DNA of 64,000 nt from Paraglaciecola sp. L1A13 (GCF_009796745.1 NZ_CP047024.1:558001-622000), one strand, 5' to 3'. Numbered from the stretch's first letter, positions 25,975 to 35,832 are shown. The notes: generated from the sequence alone by a model not told the origin. Program-made: numbers and translations.

Positions 25975-26823
25975 ATGGAAGAGACCAGTATTACGCTTGG
26001 TTTGATGCAGCAATTCCACGTCTTTGCTATTGGCAAAGCCTTTTTAATATTAATTATTGGGTACTTATTGGCGCGCTTGGCCAGAAATGGCGTGGGCCGT
26101 CTTAAGATCGCGCATCTCACCATTAACAGCATGGTACTGGCACAAAGGGTGGTGTTTTATGGGATTTTAGTGTTGACCTCTATCTCCGTGATGAAAGAAC
26201 TGGGGTTTGATTTAAGTGTTGTACTTGGTGCTGCGGGAATCTTTAGTGTTGCTATTGGTTTTGCTTCACAAACGTCAGCGTCCAACCTGATCAGCGGCCT
26301 ATTTTTAATGATGGAAAGACCTTTTTCTATCGGCGATGTGATCAGAGTTGAGTCGACCACAGGGGAGGTGATCTCAATAGATTTGTTGTCGGTAAAAATC
26401 CGCACCTTTGATAACTTATTTGTTCGTATTCCGAATGAATCGATGATTAAGACTCAAGTTACCACATTAACAAGGTTTCCTATTAGGCGCGCCGACCTAC
26501 AGATTGGTATCGCTTATAAAGAAGACATTGAGCGTGTAAAAGAGGTGCTTAACCAAGTCGCAACTAAAAACCCACTTTGTTTAGATGAACCCGCGCCACT
26601 ATTCATTTTACTGGGTTTTGGCTCTTCATCGGTAGATATACAATTTTCAGTTTGGGCTAAAAGAGAGAATTTTCTGACGTTAAAAAACAGCATGTATCAG
26701 GAAATAAAAAAGACCTTCGATGCACAGAATATCGAAATTCCCTTCCCGCATATCAGTCTTTATTCTGGAGAAGCCAGCAAACCGATTCCTATCGTTATGG
26801 AGCAAGACAAAGACAAGGCTTAG
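25975..26823 (+). CDS. MscS-family mechanosensitive ion channel
   Basis: A 282-residue inner-membrane protein. Three N-terminal helices (about 12-35, 48-70, 78-105) end in the pore-lining TM3 rich in Gly and Ala (VVLGAAGIFSVAIGFASQTS). The beta-domain motif MMERPFSIGDVIRVESTTGE and the later IPNESMI define MscS. The rest is the cytoplasmic vestibule. It should open under membrane tension and release solutes during osmotic downshock. It is paired with the DUF432-like gene upstream. Confidence 0.93.
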   Translation: MEETSITLGLMQQFHVFAIGKAFLILIIGYLLARLARNGVGRLKIAHLTINSMVLAQRVVFYGILVLTSISVMKELGFDLSVVLGAAGIFSVAIGFASQTSASNLISGLFLMMERPFSIGDVIRVESTTGEVISIDLLSVKIRTFDNLFVRIPNESMIKTQVTTLTRFPIRRADLQIGIAYKEDIERVKEVLNQVATKNPLCLDEPAPLFILLGFGSSSVDIQFSVWAKRENFLTLKNSMYQEIKKTFDAQNIEIPFPHISLYSGEASKPIPIVMEQDKDKA

Positions 26824-26889
26824 TGGCATAGACATAGAGACTTGCCTATAGATGCCTGCAAAAATGGCTGCCGTTATGCAACATCTAGA

Positions 26890-27711
26890 CTAACGCTTGG
26901 AGCTTAGTGCATACCACAGCGGCAGTGCGACTAATAAACTACCGCCGAGTATGTTGCCTATTCCAGCGGGGATGATGTTCCAAAGCATGGCATCCCACCA
27001 GCCCGGACCGTCGCCTAGAGGCATACTCATTGAAAAGTAAGCCATGTTAGCCGGGCTGTGTTGAAAGTTACCGGCCACGAACAAGCTTACAGCCAAAAAT
27101 ATAGGCACGAATTTATCTATGATGGTGCGCCCCATGACAGCAAGAAAGGCCGCCATACCGACCATCCAATTACCCAACATACCTGATAGCATCAAGGAGA
27201 ACCAACCTTCGACACCCCCCACCTGTTGATAATGCATCTTCTTAGCTATTACACTATTTAATAATGCGTAGTGTTCTGGCGAATATACCTGAGCGATCGA
27301 AATCACCCATCCTGTGAGCACCGCGCCTAGCAAGTTACCAATCCAAGCCAGTATCCAAAATTTTAACCCACGACGCAGCATATCGCTGCGTGAGCAATTT
27401 AGCGCGCTGACGGGCAAGATAACATTAGCCTCTGTAAAGAGTGCCGCACCCGTGAGAATGACTAAAAAGAAGCCAACCGAGAACCCAAGTCCTTGCAATA
27501 AAAGCTGTATTCCGTGGGCCTCAACGCCGGTTGAGAGCAAGATAGAAAACAGCGCCCCCATAGTGATAAAAGCCCCACCGAGCATGGCTAAAACCAAAAT
27601 ACGAGCGGCACTGAGCGTATGAATGTGCTCGCATGCCTCTTTACAAATTTCCTGTGCGACATCTCTTGATGCGATGAACTGTGCTGCAGGAGGCACTGAG
27701 TTGTGTGGCAT
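26890..27711 (-). CDS. formate/nitrite transporter family channel (FNT)
   Basis: A 273-residue membrane protein with six predicted helices and the re-entrant Gly/Asn-rich features of FNT channels. GGAFITMGALFSILL is an early helix. GALFTEANVILPV, LGNWMVGMAAFL and FQHSPANMAYF (with the central His and conserved Asn) mark the pore. This family moves formate, nitrite or hydrosulfide as a pentamer. No formate-metabolism genes lie nearby, so the substrate is open. The gene is transcribed away from the dGTPase gene. Confidence 0.88.
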   Translation of the reverse strand: MPHNSVPPAAQFIASRDVAQEICKEACEHIHTLSAARILVLAMLGGAFITMGALFSILLSTGVEAHGIQLLLQGLGFSVGFFLVILTGAALFTEANVILPVSALNCSRSDMLRRGLKFWILAWIGNLLGAVLTGWVISIAQVYSPEHYALLNSVIAKKMHYQQVGGVEGWFSLMLSGMLGNWMVGMAAFLAVMGRTIIDKFVPIFLAVSLFVAGNFQHSPANMAYFSMSMPLGDGPGWWDAMLWNIIPAGIGNILGGSLLVALPLWYALSSKR

Positions 27712-27998
27712 GAGATTGTCTCTGGCTGTGGCCGAATTGGAAGAATAGACCTTGGGGTTACTAAGGCATGTTTAAAGAGCAAACGTAGAATCAATAGGTA
27801 TATCCCGTGCTCGGGTACGCATCACTCCAATCGAATGCGAATGCGAATAGCCGTAGACGGATTATGATTCTCCGCTATCATAAAATAAATAATCTGTAAT
27901 GATAATCAGGGGTTAACTTAGTTTTGTGATGGGTAAAAATTGTCATGACGTTACCTCTTGTTGTACTGTTTGCCTCCCCGCTATTACAAGAAGTACCT

Positions 27999-29447
27999 AT
28001 GATCGATTTTTCTATAAAGCTAACGAGTGACCGACTTCACAATACGAGAAAAAGAGAATCAACTAAATCGTTAATGTTCGATTTTGAAAGTGATCGTGGG
28101 CGTATTATCAATTCAGCCGCGGTAAGAAGGCTTCAGCAAAAAACACAGGTGTTTCCCTTAGAGCGAAACGCAGCCGTACGAAGCCGTTTAACGCACTCAT
28201 TAGAAGTCCAACAGGTCGGCCGATTTATAGTGCAAAGTATTTTCAATAAGTTAGATGCTAAAAAGCAGACTGCATATAATCTGACCGACTTTGAGCGACA
28301 CTTAGAAAGCGTCGTGGAAATGGCTTGTCTTATGCACGACGTGGGTAATCCGCCTTTTGGTCATTTTGGCGAACAAGCGATTAATGATTGGTTCAATAAA
28401 AACCTGACCATCAGCGCACCAACAATAGATAACCGAGCACTTAGCTTAAGCCAAGAGTTGCAGCGTGATATATGTAATTTTGAAGGCAACGCACAAGCCA
28501 TTAGACTAATTCACACACTGCTGCAGTTGAACCTCACCTATAGTCAGGTTGCTGGAATACTCAAATATACTCGTTGTGGTACGGATACCAAGCCGGATAA
28601 AGGACAGGCGCTTAGCTATCTGCAGAAGAAAGTGGGTTTTTATTATAGCGAAAAACAATATGTTGAAACGCTGTGTGAAACCCTAGATATGCAGGTGGGG
28701 CATCGTCATCCTGCTTCTTATATCATGGAAGCCGCAGACGATATTTCTTACTGCATTGCAGATTTAGAAGACGCAGTAGAAAAGGGCATACTCGATATTG
28801 AAAAACTCGGCAAATCTTTGTGTGCTGAATTTTTAATAATACATACTGAATTTGCCTTGGATAACAACGCTGGATTGATGGAAATCATCACCTCAAAAGC
28901 CTTTAAAGCATCTGAAGCAGATGATATATCCAAAGAAAGCCAGTTTTTCATTTCACTTAGAGTAGGCGTACTCCATCCTCTAGTAGGACATGCCGTAGAG
29001 CGATTTATTGCTAATATTGATGATATTTTTCATGGTTCATTTAATCAGGCTTTATTGGAAGACAGAAGCGCTGCTCATGCGTTGTCCGAGGCATTTAAGA
29101 ACGTTGCCCTGAAATACGCCTTTTGTAATAAAGAAGTTGAAGCTAGAGAGCTACAAGGTTACAAAATAATTAATGGCTTATTAGATTGCTACCAACCGCT
29201 ACTGAAGTTGAGCAAAAGCCAATTTACGCTGGTCTACCAGCAAGACAAAAATGCGCCGCTGTTTGAAAGGCGTTTAATCAAAAAGCTGCCGAACAAACAC
29301 CTCAGAGCCTATTTACACGCAATTCAAAATGAACCTAGCGAAGAGTTAGAATTTTATTATCGTTGTCGTTTGCTGCAGGATTATATTAGCGGCATGACAG
29401 ATCAGTACGCCTACGATGAATACCGTGCCTTAATGGTGGTTGATTGA
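27999..29447 (+). CDS. dgt: deoxyguanosinetriphosphate triphosphohydrolase (dGTPase)
   Basis: A 482-residue HD-domain enzyme that cuts dGTP to deoxyguanosine and triphosphate. The ATG at 27999 is chosen because homology to E. coli Dgt begins there and the upstream 18 codons are unlike the family. Motifs: FESDRGRIINSAAVRRLQQK, FPLERNAAVRSRLTHSLEVQ with the first His, MHDVGNPPFGHFGE with the HD pair (about 110), and a later EAADDISYCIADLEDAV with the Asp ligand. Length fits E. coli Dgt. It is cytosolic and affects dNTP pools and phage resistance. Confidence 0.93.
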   Translation: MIDFSIKLTSDRLHNTRKRESTKSLMFDFESDRGRIINSAAVRRLQQKTQVFPLERNAAVRSRLTHSLEVQQVGRFIVQSIFNKLDAKKQTAYNLTDFERHLESVVEMACLMHDVGNPPFGHFGEQAINDWFNKNLTISAPTIDNRALSLSQELQRDICNFEGNAQAIRLIHTLLQLNLTYSQVAGILKYTRCGTDTKPDKGQALSYLQKKVGFYYSEKQYVETLCETLDMQVGHRHPASYIMEAADDISYCIADLEDAVEKGILDIEKLGKSLCAEFLIIHTEFALDNNAGLMEIITSKAFKASEADDISKESQFFISLRVGVLHPLVGHAVERFIANIDDIFHGSFNQALLEDRSAAHALSEAFKNVALKYAFCNKEVEARELQGYKIINGLLDCYQPLLKLSKSQFTLVYQQDKNAPLFERRLIKKLPNKHLRAYLHAIQNEPSEELEFYYRCRLLQDYISGMTDQYAYDEYRALMVVD

Positions 29448-29519
29448 AGGGCTAACAAAGTACGCCACATGCGCTAAAGTTGAGAGAAATTATGGGTCGA
29501 TTGATTAATTTTTGTTGGT

Positions 29520-29771
29520 CTATTTAAACCACACCTTGCCGCCTATCATTTTAAAAGCAGGCGTACCGCGTATAAGTGTATCTCTAGCGAACACCGTTTT
29601 ACATTGCGGACAGGTACCTTCTTGTGTCGTAAAATCCTTGGTAATTCGTTCTTTGAAACATTTTACAAGGGCGCCTTTGCCGCCTTTTTTATATCTAAAA
29701 AGCTGTTGTTGGCAGTTATTGCAAAAAATATTCACACTTTTAGACGGCGCTTTCACATTTGGTTTTGCCAT
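29520..29771 (-). CDS. small zinc-ribbon protein
   Basis: An 83-residue protein with two Cys pairs, CNNC (about residue 17-20) and CPQC (about 54-57), the layout of a treble or zinc-ribbon fold. AAAGG precedes the ATG at 29771, which is preferred over the GTG two codons earlier. Lys-rich, no signal. Function is unknown. It lies tail to tail with the dGTPase gene. Confidence 0.7.
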   Translation of the reverse strand: MAKPNVKAPSKSVNIFCNNCQQQLFRYKKGGKGALVKCFKERITKDFTTQEGTCPQCKTVFARDTLIRGTPAFKMIGGKVWFK

Positions 29772-30110
29772 AATCACCTTTATTATTCAGCGCTGGGGGA
29801 CATTGTTGTACCAGTAATCAACCCGTACATGTTGGCGGAGCCATATTTGAGACTCAGTATTTTGCGGCCATATTAGATTGTGCCGTACCTATGCTCAGAT
29901 TCAAAGGAACAGTGAATTTTAACAGGTAAATATGGGATAAAAACGACGCTAAGATTATGCACAAAATTCCGATAGCTATCTTATTGATTTAGGCCCATTG
30001 CTGGCAGTGTCTTGCCATCAATGGGCCTATTATTTGATATATTGATTGCTAGGCATATGGGCTTATTTAAGAAGCCCATTTAAAAGTCCTAGTTAAGGTG
30101 CTTAGTTAAA
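29772..30110. other. intergenic region with two hairpins
   Basis: Two strong inverted repeats lie downstream of the CoA-transferase gene: AGGCCCATTG at 29991-30000 with CAATGGGCCT at 30019-30028, and ATGGGCTT at 30057-30064 with AAGCCCAT at 30072-30079. Neither is followed by a good T run on the minus strand, so they are only tentative terminators. No gene is seen. Confidence 0.5.
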
Positions 30111-31622
30111 TTACATTTGGCCATTAGTTTCAAAGTTATGATGCCAGCTTAGCGCTTCGTTCAAAATATGTGGCGTGTGCATACCGCGTTTGCTGGCGCA
30201 TGCACGATCGAAGTAATCATACAAACGGTCTTTAAATAACGGATGTGCACATTTTTCAATAACCACCTTAGCGCGTTGACGAGGGGATAAGCCTCTTAAG
30301 TCAGCTAAACCTTGCTCGGTAACTATCACTTTCACATCGTGTTCAGTGTGATCAACATGGGACACCATAGGCACAATCGCTGAGATAGACCCATTTTTGC
30401 AAATTGAAGGGGTCATGAAAATAGATAAATAACCATTACGCGCAAAATCCCCCGAACCGCCAATACCATTCATAATACGTGAGCCCATAATGTGGGTTGA
30501 ATTCACGTTGCCGTATATGTCAGCTTCAATTAAGCCGTTCATGGCAATAATACCTAGGCGTCTAGCGATCTCTGGGTGATTACTAATATCTTGTTGGCGC
30601 AATATAATTTTGTCGCGGTAGAAATCGATATTTTCATTAAACTCATCTAATGCTTGCGGGCTTAAAGAAAACGCCGTTGCTGAGACGACTGACAATGAGC
30701 CTGATTTAAGCATACCAAGCATACCGTCTTGTATTACCTCGGTGTACGCAGTTAGGTTTTTATAACCACCATTCTCTAAGCCACTTAATACTGCATTAGG
30801 GATGTTGCCAACACCTGACTGTATAGGTAATAGCCCTTTAGGTAGTCGACCTTTTTTAATTTCATGGGTGAAAAAATCAAGGATATGATCGGCGATTTGG
30901 TTCGATACATCATCGGGGGGATTAAATGCACTATTGCGATCAGGCGCTGATGTTTCAACAACCGCGACAATTTTTTCAATGGGGATTGATAAGTATTTCT
31001 CGCCAATTCGATCTGACGGTGAAGTCAGTAATATAGGTTTACGATTTGGCGGCAAAGCAGTGCCATAATATATATCATGCATACCTTCTAGCTTGACACT
31101 TTGTTGGTCGTTTACTTCTAAGATAACCATGTCAGCTTGTTCTACCCAAGTTTTATTGTTACCTACAGATGAAGAAGGAATAATGCGACCGTCAGCGTGT
31201 ATCGCGGCTACTTCAATAACCGCAATATCAAGTTTTCCCAAAAATCCAGACCAAGCATTCTGTGATACTTCAGATAGATGAATATCAACGTAATCCATTA
31301 AACCGTCGTTAATTTGCTGACGACAAACGGGATCCGACTGATACGGTAAACGCATATTGATACCATCTATCGCTGCGAGCACCCCATCTAATTCTGGTGC
31401 AGTAGATGCTCCGGTCCATAAATTAATTCTAAAGGGTTGGTTCGATACCCGTAATTTTTTGGCTTTTTCTACCAACGCAGCTGGAATCGACTTGGGATAA
31501 CCTGCTCCGGTAAAACCACTCATTCCAACGGTTTGTTTGTCGTGGATAAAAGAGACCGCTTCATCAGCTGACATTATTTTTTTACGTAATTCGGGGCATT
31601 CGATACGTGATTTTGCAAACAT
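30111..31622 (-). CDS. acetyl-CoA hydrolase / succinyl-CoA:acetate CoA-transferase family
   Basis: A 503-residue enzyme of the Cat1/Ach1/AarC class. The start at 31622 is chosen because AGGAG lies five bases before it and the preceding 20 codons look unrelated. The motifs GAGYPKSIPAAL, GVGNIPNAVLSGLENGG and TAYTEVIQDGM are typical, with the last containing the catalytic Glu that forms the CoA thioester. MNGIGGSGDFARNG is the later Gly-rich loop. It moves CoA between short-chain acids (acetate, succinate, propionate) in the cytosol. Which acceptor it prefers cannot be read. Confidence 0.92.
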   Translation of the reverse strand: MFAKSRIECPELRKKIMSADEAVSFIHDKQTVGMSGFTGAGYPKSIPAALVEKAKKLRVSNQPFRINLWTGASTAPELDGVLAAIDGINMRLPYQSDPVCRQQINDGLMDYVDIHLSEVSQNAWSGFLGKLDIAVIEVAAIHADGRIIPSSSVGNNKTWVEQADMVILEVNDQQSVKLEGMHDIYYGTALPPNRKPILLTSPSDRIGEKYLSIPIEKIVAVVETSAPDRNSAFNPPDDVSNQIADHILDFFTHEIKKGRLPKGLLPIQSGVGNIPNAVLSGLENGGYKNLTAYTEVIQDGMLGMLKSGSLSVVSATAFSLSPQALDEFNENIDFYRDKIILRQQDISNHPEIARRLGIIAMNGLIEADIYGNVNSTHIMGSRIMNGIGGSGDFARNGYLSIFMTPSICKNGSISAIVPMVSHVDHTEHDVKVIVTEQGLADLRGLSPRQRAKVVIEKCAHPLFKDRLYDYFDRACASKRGMHTPHILNEALSWHHNFETNGQM

Positions 31623-32125
31623 GCATACTCCTAAGAAAATATCGTTAAAACGATAGACCTGCCACTTAAGATACGTTTGCATAAAAACATCAACAAGTTT
31701 TGAGATCTAACGAGTAAAAAGACAAGTAGAAGCTGACTTTAACGTTGTGAGCCAAAGACGATATAAGACCTCGGTCTTAGATTTTCACAAATATGTAACT
31801 GTTGGTAACTTTTGCTAATGGCATGTTCTCTAAATGTATCTATAAGGTTAAATTTGCATGCTCAGTGTCTGCTGTACTTTTGTTTTGTGCAGTTAGCATT
31901 TATGAAGTGGTGATGTGCGTTAGGCTTTATAAAGGTGTTTATTTCTGCGCTGGTTGTTTTTAAGGCAGCTCGAGCTGGAATTATATGCCCAACCGAGCCA
32001 AACTTAGGAGCGCTCACCACAGACCTCGAAGTACAAAGTTTATTGACTACACGTAAATAAGAAATGGATTCGATTTCCAATGGGCATCTTGTTAATGCGT
32101 TACTGCAATGTGCTCTGAATTTTTA
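31623..32125. other. intergenic region upstream of CoA-transferase
   Basis: About 500 bases with no supported gene. A short open frame (31862-32080, minus) has no ribosome-binding site and no recognisable product. The promoter of the CoA-transferase gene is presumably near 31650-31850. Confidence 0.45.
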
Positions 32126-32560
32126 TTAACTGCCAAAAAGTAGCCGCCATATGCTTGGACTGCGTTCTTTATGGTACTGTTTTTTTAGCGCGATCACTTT
32201 TTGCAATCGTTGTTTTGCTGTTTTTATATCACTCGCCCCTAGGCTTTGCTGAACCAAGCTCAGTTGTGTTTGCACTTCCGTTAGCCCTTGTTGCAATATC
32301 GTTTGTCTCTTGGGCTCAAACTGCACCAATTGCACTGAGGTAACTAATTGCTGCAACTTGTCGATCATACTGTGCATCGCGCTTGGGTCAGTTGCTTGCA
32401 TGGCTTGTCGATAGGTAAAAGACATGGATTTCATGGTAGCTTCAACATCGGTACTGGCCATTACTTTTTCCACTGATTCTTGCGCATAAACCTGACTACT
32501 AAACTGTAAAATTCCACATATCATTAGGGAAATTAGGCTTATGTTTTTTAACGATGTCAT
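32126..32560 (-). CDS. cytochrome b562-like periplasmic four-helix protein
   Basis: A 144-residue exported protein with a signal peptide ending at VYA-QES (about 26). The mature part is four amphipathic helices. Its last helix, RLQKVIALKKQYHKER, matches the cytochrome b562 end (compare RNAYHQKYR), so the His at about 130 may be the axial haem ligand. A Met near 43-46 is the possible second ligand. There is no CxxCH, so haem would be non-covalent. Haem binding is an inference. The tandem heptamer repeat lies just upstream. Confidence 0.68.
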   Translation of the reverse strand: MTSLKNISLISLMICGILQFSSQVYAQESVEKVMASTDVEATMKSMSFTYRQAMQATDPSAMHSMIDKLQQLVTSVQLVQFEPKRQTILQQGLTEVQTQLSLVQQSLGASDIKTAKQRLQKVIALKKQYHKERSPSIWRLLFGS

Positions 32561-32632
32561 TTTTGGATCCGTTCATTGAGAAGGCGTGAATTCTAGCATA
32601 AATATATCGATGCTTTGCCGGACAGTTATCCT

Positions 32633-32688
32633 GCATTAGGCATTAGGCATTAGGCATTAGGCATTAGGCATTAAGCATTAGGTGTTAG
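32633..32688. repeat. tandem heptamer repeat (GCATTAG, about eight units)
   Basis: Five perfect GCATTAG units (32633-32667), then GCATTAA, GCATTAG and GTGTTAG. It lies 70-130 bases upstream of the b562-like gene's start. Copy number could vary by slipped replication and alter promoter spacing. Confidence 0.95.
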
Positions 32689-32743
32689 TGCAGTGCGGGG
32701 AGAGTAAAATTTATTCCGTGAAAGGTTAGCTAGTGTCCATCAA

Positions 32744-33340
32744 CTATAAAATCTCTGCAATGGGATAAACAAAGACTAAGTATAAATAGAAAAATGCTAG
32801 CGATAGCACCAATATGATGACCCCAAGAACTGGCGAACTGACTTTAATACCAGAAGTCGAAAGCTCAACCCTATGCTCTTTTTCTTGCCCAGTCCCGACA
32901 CTACCGTTGTTGGGTTTGATATCAAGCCTAAACTGTACCCAAGCGAAGTAGATGCCTATTGCTACCAACGCGAGAACGACGAAAAAAATAATTCGTGCAG
33001 AGAAGTGTTGCCAAGCAAAAACCTTGGCACGATGCTCATGGCCGATTTTATAATAGTTGAAACTCGACTTATAGGACTCCCAGCAAATATCGCGGGTTGA
33101 TTCATCATTAATATCTGCACACCAGACGTCCGTTAATGTCAAAGAAGTATGTTCTTTTTTGTGATTAGTATTTTGTGGTGGTAATGGCACAGAAGATTGA
33201 ATAGAGAGCGACTCAAGCACACTTGTTGGAGCAGAATTCGGTTCAGGTGGTTCGCCGAGAACCGGTGAAACAGCCGTGACTAAGAACATCATCAGTAGTG
33301 TTTTAACGACTCGATATAATCTTAAATTTATCACTGACAT
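32744..33340 (-). CDS. hypothetical exported protein with two C-terminal membrane helices
   Basis: A 198-residue protein not recognised. The ATG at 33340 lies two bases after the stop of the upstream gene. It has a signal-like N-terminus (residues 1-29, ending VLGEPP), a Pro-rich periplasmic segment, then helices at about 120-140 (IIFFVVLALVAIGIYFAW) and 170-195 (VIILVLSLAFFYLYLVF). Two Cys (WCADIND, DICW) could form a disulfide. It is paired with the gene upstream and probably acts with it in the envelope. Confidence 0.65.
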   Translation of the reverse strand: MSVINLRLYRVVKTLLMMFLVTAVSPVLGEPPEPNSAPTSVLESLSIQSSVPLPPQNTNHKKEHTSLTLTDVWCADINDESTRDICWESYKSSFNYYKIGHEHRAKVFAWQHFSARIIFFVVLALVAIGIYFAWVQFRLDIKPNNGSVGTGQEKEHRVELSTSGIKVSSPVLGVIILVLSLAFFYLYLVFVYPIAEIL

Positions 33341-33342
33341 CT

Positions 33343-34287
33343 TTAGCACCCTAAGTCTAAAGCACATTTAATCACTTGTTGGCGAAAGGCCATTTCACAG
33401 TATATATTGCTGCTACACATCTGAGTTTCGTGGCTATCAAAACGTTCACGATCAGCGCTGTTCAAAATACCTTTGGCGACGCCTAGCAAAGCGCCATTAT
33501 GTTGTCGCAACCAATTTTCTAAGTCACTTCCAGAGCTTGGTCGTCCAGGAATATTGATTCTCTGGACCTGTGTATCAGATTTGTCTTTACTACGACCTAA
33601 ACCGTAATAATCCCCGTTAACTTTTTTCTCGAACGAAGAAAAAGACTTATTAGCAACTGTCTGCGAAGTAGGAGCTGCTTGCTCTTGGTAGCATAATTTA
33701 AGCGCGGACTGGCATTGGTTTTTAACGCTGTTAGCTGCTAAGTATTGCTTGCTTAGGTTTTGTTTAGACTCATTCAACCGATCAACTTTAAGCTGACATT
33801 TATTTACTTTGGCATCACAGATTTCTTGGTTTGCTTTAGTACTAATGGTTGAGGCAAGCTCACGGTTATTTCGCACCGCATACCAAGCGCCAGGTTCGTT
33901 TTTACTGCCACAACTGCCCGCCATAAACTCAGTTGTATTTTGCGCCATATAGCCTCGGCATTCTTGTGAAATACCGTTTAAGTCAGTAAGTATTAACGAT
34001 ATAAATTGGCTTGAATTCTGATTATCAGTTACTGCGCGAAGAACGCCGCTATGCCCACCCCATACAATCTGATAATTGAAAGTTGAGGTGCTATTTTTCG
34101 TTTGGCGACCTTTGACTCCGCGTATGATTAAATTATCTCGTTTATCATCGACAGTAAGCTCCCAGGAATCACCTACTAAAAGTACTTCCTGAATAAGCGG
34201 TCTCGCCTCGGCATGAGTAAACGAACCAGTCATTACCATTAAAATAGATAGCAACATCGTGGGGACATTTTTTCGAGATGCATTCAT
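33343..34287 (-). CDS. hypothetical exported Cys-rich protein
   Basis: A 314-residue protein not recognised. The start at 34287 gives a clear signal peptide (MNASRKNVPTMLLSILMVM..., cleavage near HAEA-RP). An alternative ATG lies at 34305. A beta-rich N-terminal half with WELTVDDKRDNLIIRG and a GSCGSKNEPGAWYAVRNN stretch is followed by a helical Lys/Gln-rich middle and a C-terminal region with several Cys (MCSSNIYCE, KCALDLGC). It is probably periplasmic with disulfides. It forms a two-gene operon with the membrane protein that follows two bases later. Confidence 0.68.
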   Translation of the reverse strand: MNASRKNVPTMLLSILMVMTGSFTHAEARPLIQEVLLVGDSWELTVDDKRDNLIIRGVKGRQTKNSTSTFNYQIVWGGHSGVLRAVTDNQNSSQFISLILTDLNGISQECRGYMAQNTTEFMAGSCGSKNEPGAWYAVRNNRELASTISTKANQEICDAKVNKCQLKVDRLNESKQNLSKQYLAANSVKNQCQSALKLCYQEQAAPTSQTVANKSFSSFEKKVNGDYYGLGRSKDKSDTQVQRINIPGRPSSGSDLENWLRQHNGALLGVAKGILNSADRERFDSHETQMCSSNIYCEMAFRQQVIKCALDLGC

Positions 34288-34678
34288 AATAAATATGCCT
34301 TTCATATGAATTGTACTTTAGTCATTTTTTATAATGTTAAATACAATTAACAGGGCCACTATGACAACGAATCTGGCTAAAGCAATGCGGTCAGATTGTA
34401 TGGGGCTCTGTTATTACTTAGTTGCACAGACTCAAGTACAGTCATTGCATCACCCAAGAATGAACGGCGAACACAGCGAGACAGTCGAAGACAAATTTAT
34501 CAAAGGTCAATTTGAACCGCTTTAGCTGTCTTTCGAAGAAGTGAACGTTATGCGTGTTGTTTATAAAGTAACGGGTATCAATTAAGCTAATAGGGCTTTT
34601 AGAGATTAGTACAGCGTATACACCTAACTAAAAAGGCAACACCCTACAAGCTTAGAACAGTTTGAAAAATAGACAATT
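34288..34678. other. intergenic region, nothing recognised
   Basis: About 390 bases. An open frame on the plus strand (34334-34525) has no ribosome-binding site and no similarity that I recognise. The promoter for the leftward pair should lie at the left end. Confidence 0.45.
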
Positions 34679-35206
34679 TTACAATGGGTCAATCTTAGTG
34701 TTTGTGCTGCGCTTATTGATGCCAAATGGAATAACGCCGCTGCGCGTAACCGGAATACTGCCCCATAACCCTTTACTAGTGAAAATTTTTGCATTCACTT
34801 CATAGGCTAATTCTTCAGGCTGTGAGTTCACAATATCCAGCAGCAGCCGACCAGAATTAAATATACTGGCACTGACGTCTACTTCAAACGTATCTTCACT
34901 TAATGGCTGCAATACAAATTTTTTGTCACTCACACCCGTGGCGACTTGTAGCCCGCGCAAGTTCAACTTGAAGTTCATCCCATCTACCGGGAAGGCTGTA
35001 TTGTTGGGATTCACCACACGAAATTTCAGGCGGAATCGCTGCTCTAGACCCTGGGATGGCAAGAGCTGCAAGTTGGTAAGTTGCAAATCAGGTTTTTCAA
35101 AATCAGGTGCCAAAGTGGCGCAAGATGAAAGTAACAACGTTATAAAAAAAAGTGTTAGTAGATTAAATTTAGACCACGTGGACGAGGTTTGAGAGTAAAG
35201 CTGCAT
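34679..35206 (-). CDS. LEA14-like (WHy-domain) lipoprotein
   Basis: A 175-residue lipoprotein. The signal is followed by LLLSSCAT (lipobox, Cys at about 29). The rest is a single beta-sandwich. RLKFRVVNPNNTAFPVDGMNF is the characteristic N-P-N centre of LEA type 2 / WHy domains, and FEVDVSASIF is the later strand. Such proteins are linked to desiccation or envelope stress, with unknown partners. Start at 35206 gives a slightly long n-region, acceptable for a lipoprotein. Confidence 0.8.
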   Translation of the reverse strand: MQLYSQTSSTWSKFNLLTLFFITLLLSSCATLAPDFEKPDLQLTNLQLLPSQGLEQRFRLKFRVVNPNNTAFPVDGMNFKLNLRGLQVATGVSDKKFVLQPLSEDTFEVDVSASIFNSGRLLLDIVNSQPEELAYEVNAKIFTSKGLWGSIPVTRSGVIPFGINKRSTNTKIDPL

Positions 35207-35832
35207 AGTGTCAATTTCCCTATTTCAGATAAATACATAATCCCCCCAGCACCTACTCGAGTCAAATCACTCAGCAAAAATCAATGACTTTGCAGCGGCT
35301 TATTCAAGGTTAGCCTAGTGGGTAATTATTTCATCTCAATTAGATTTAATTTCATTCAGGAGTAAGAGAACTGCCGACATCATGTTTAATTGGGCGCAAT
35401 CGATGTGCCTTATTATTCGGTTATTAGTAGATTCAATGGTTGAATATTCGCTTTAAGCCCTTGCTGTAAAGGGGGATCAACCAAAAGCCTAGCTGAAATA
35501 TTATTTCCGATTCCATTAGTTGTTTTATATTCGAGAATTGGGCTGATATTTGCTTTAAGCAATGTGATAAATAAGTTTGCAGTGGCTAGCGTTTGAAACG
35601 CTATTGAGATTTGAGGTGTTACGCCCTAATACAATTCGCTGCGTTTTATAGGGTAACAATGGGCTCAATGTATCTATATTCGCATCTTTAAAAAGCATCA
35701 AATATTAAAATTTCATTCCGCGTAGAGCATTTTTGGTTGAATTTAGTGCCTTGTATTTTCGCTAATTCACATACTTGCAGACATCATCGGTAACAAACCC
35801 AGTTGCCATATTTGACCGACTAGGAGATAAAA
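35207..35832. other. 626-base AT-rich intergenic region
   Basis: Between divergent genes. I see no open frame with a ribosome-binding site, no repeat array and no RNA signature. Confidence 0.45.

Noticed and set aside
31862..32080. Open frame of 72 codons on the minus strand
   Set aside because: No ribosome-binding site, no recognisable product, odd composition.
32633..32688. CRISPR array
   Set aside because: Units are only seven bases, directly abutting and without spacers.
34334..34525. Open frame of 63 codons on the plus strand
   Set aside because: No ribosome-binding site and no family resemblance.
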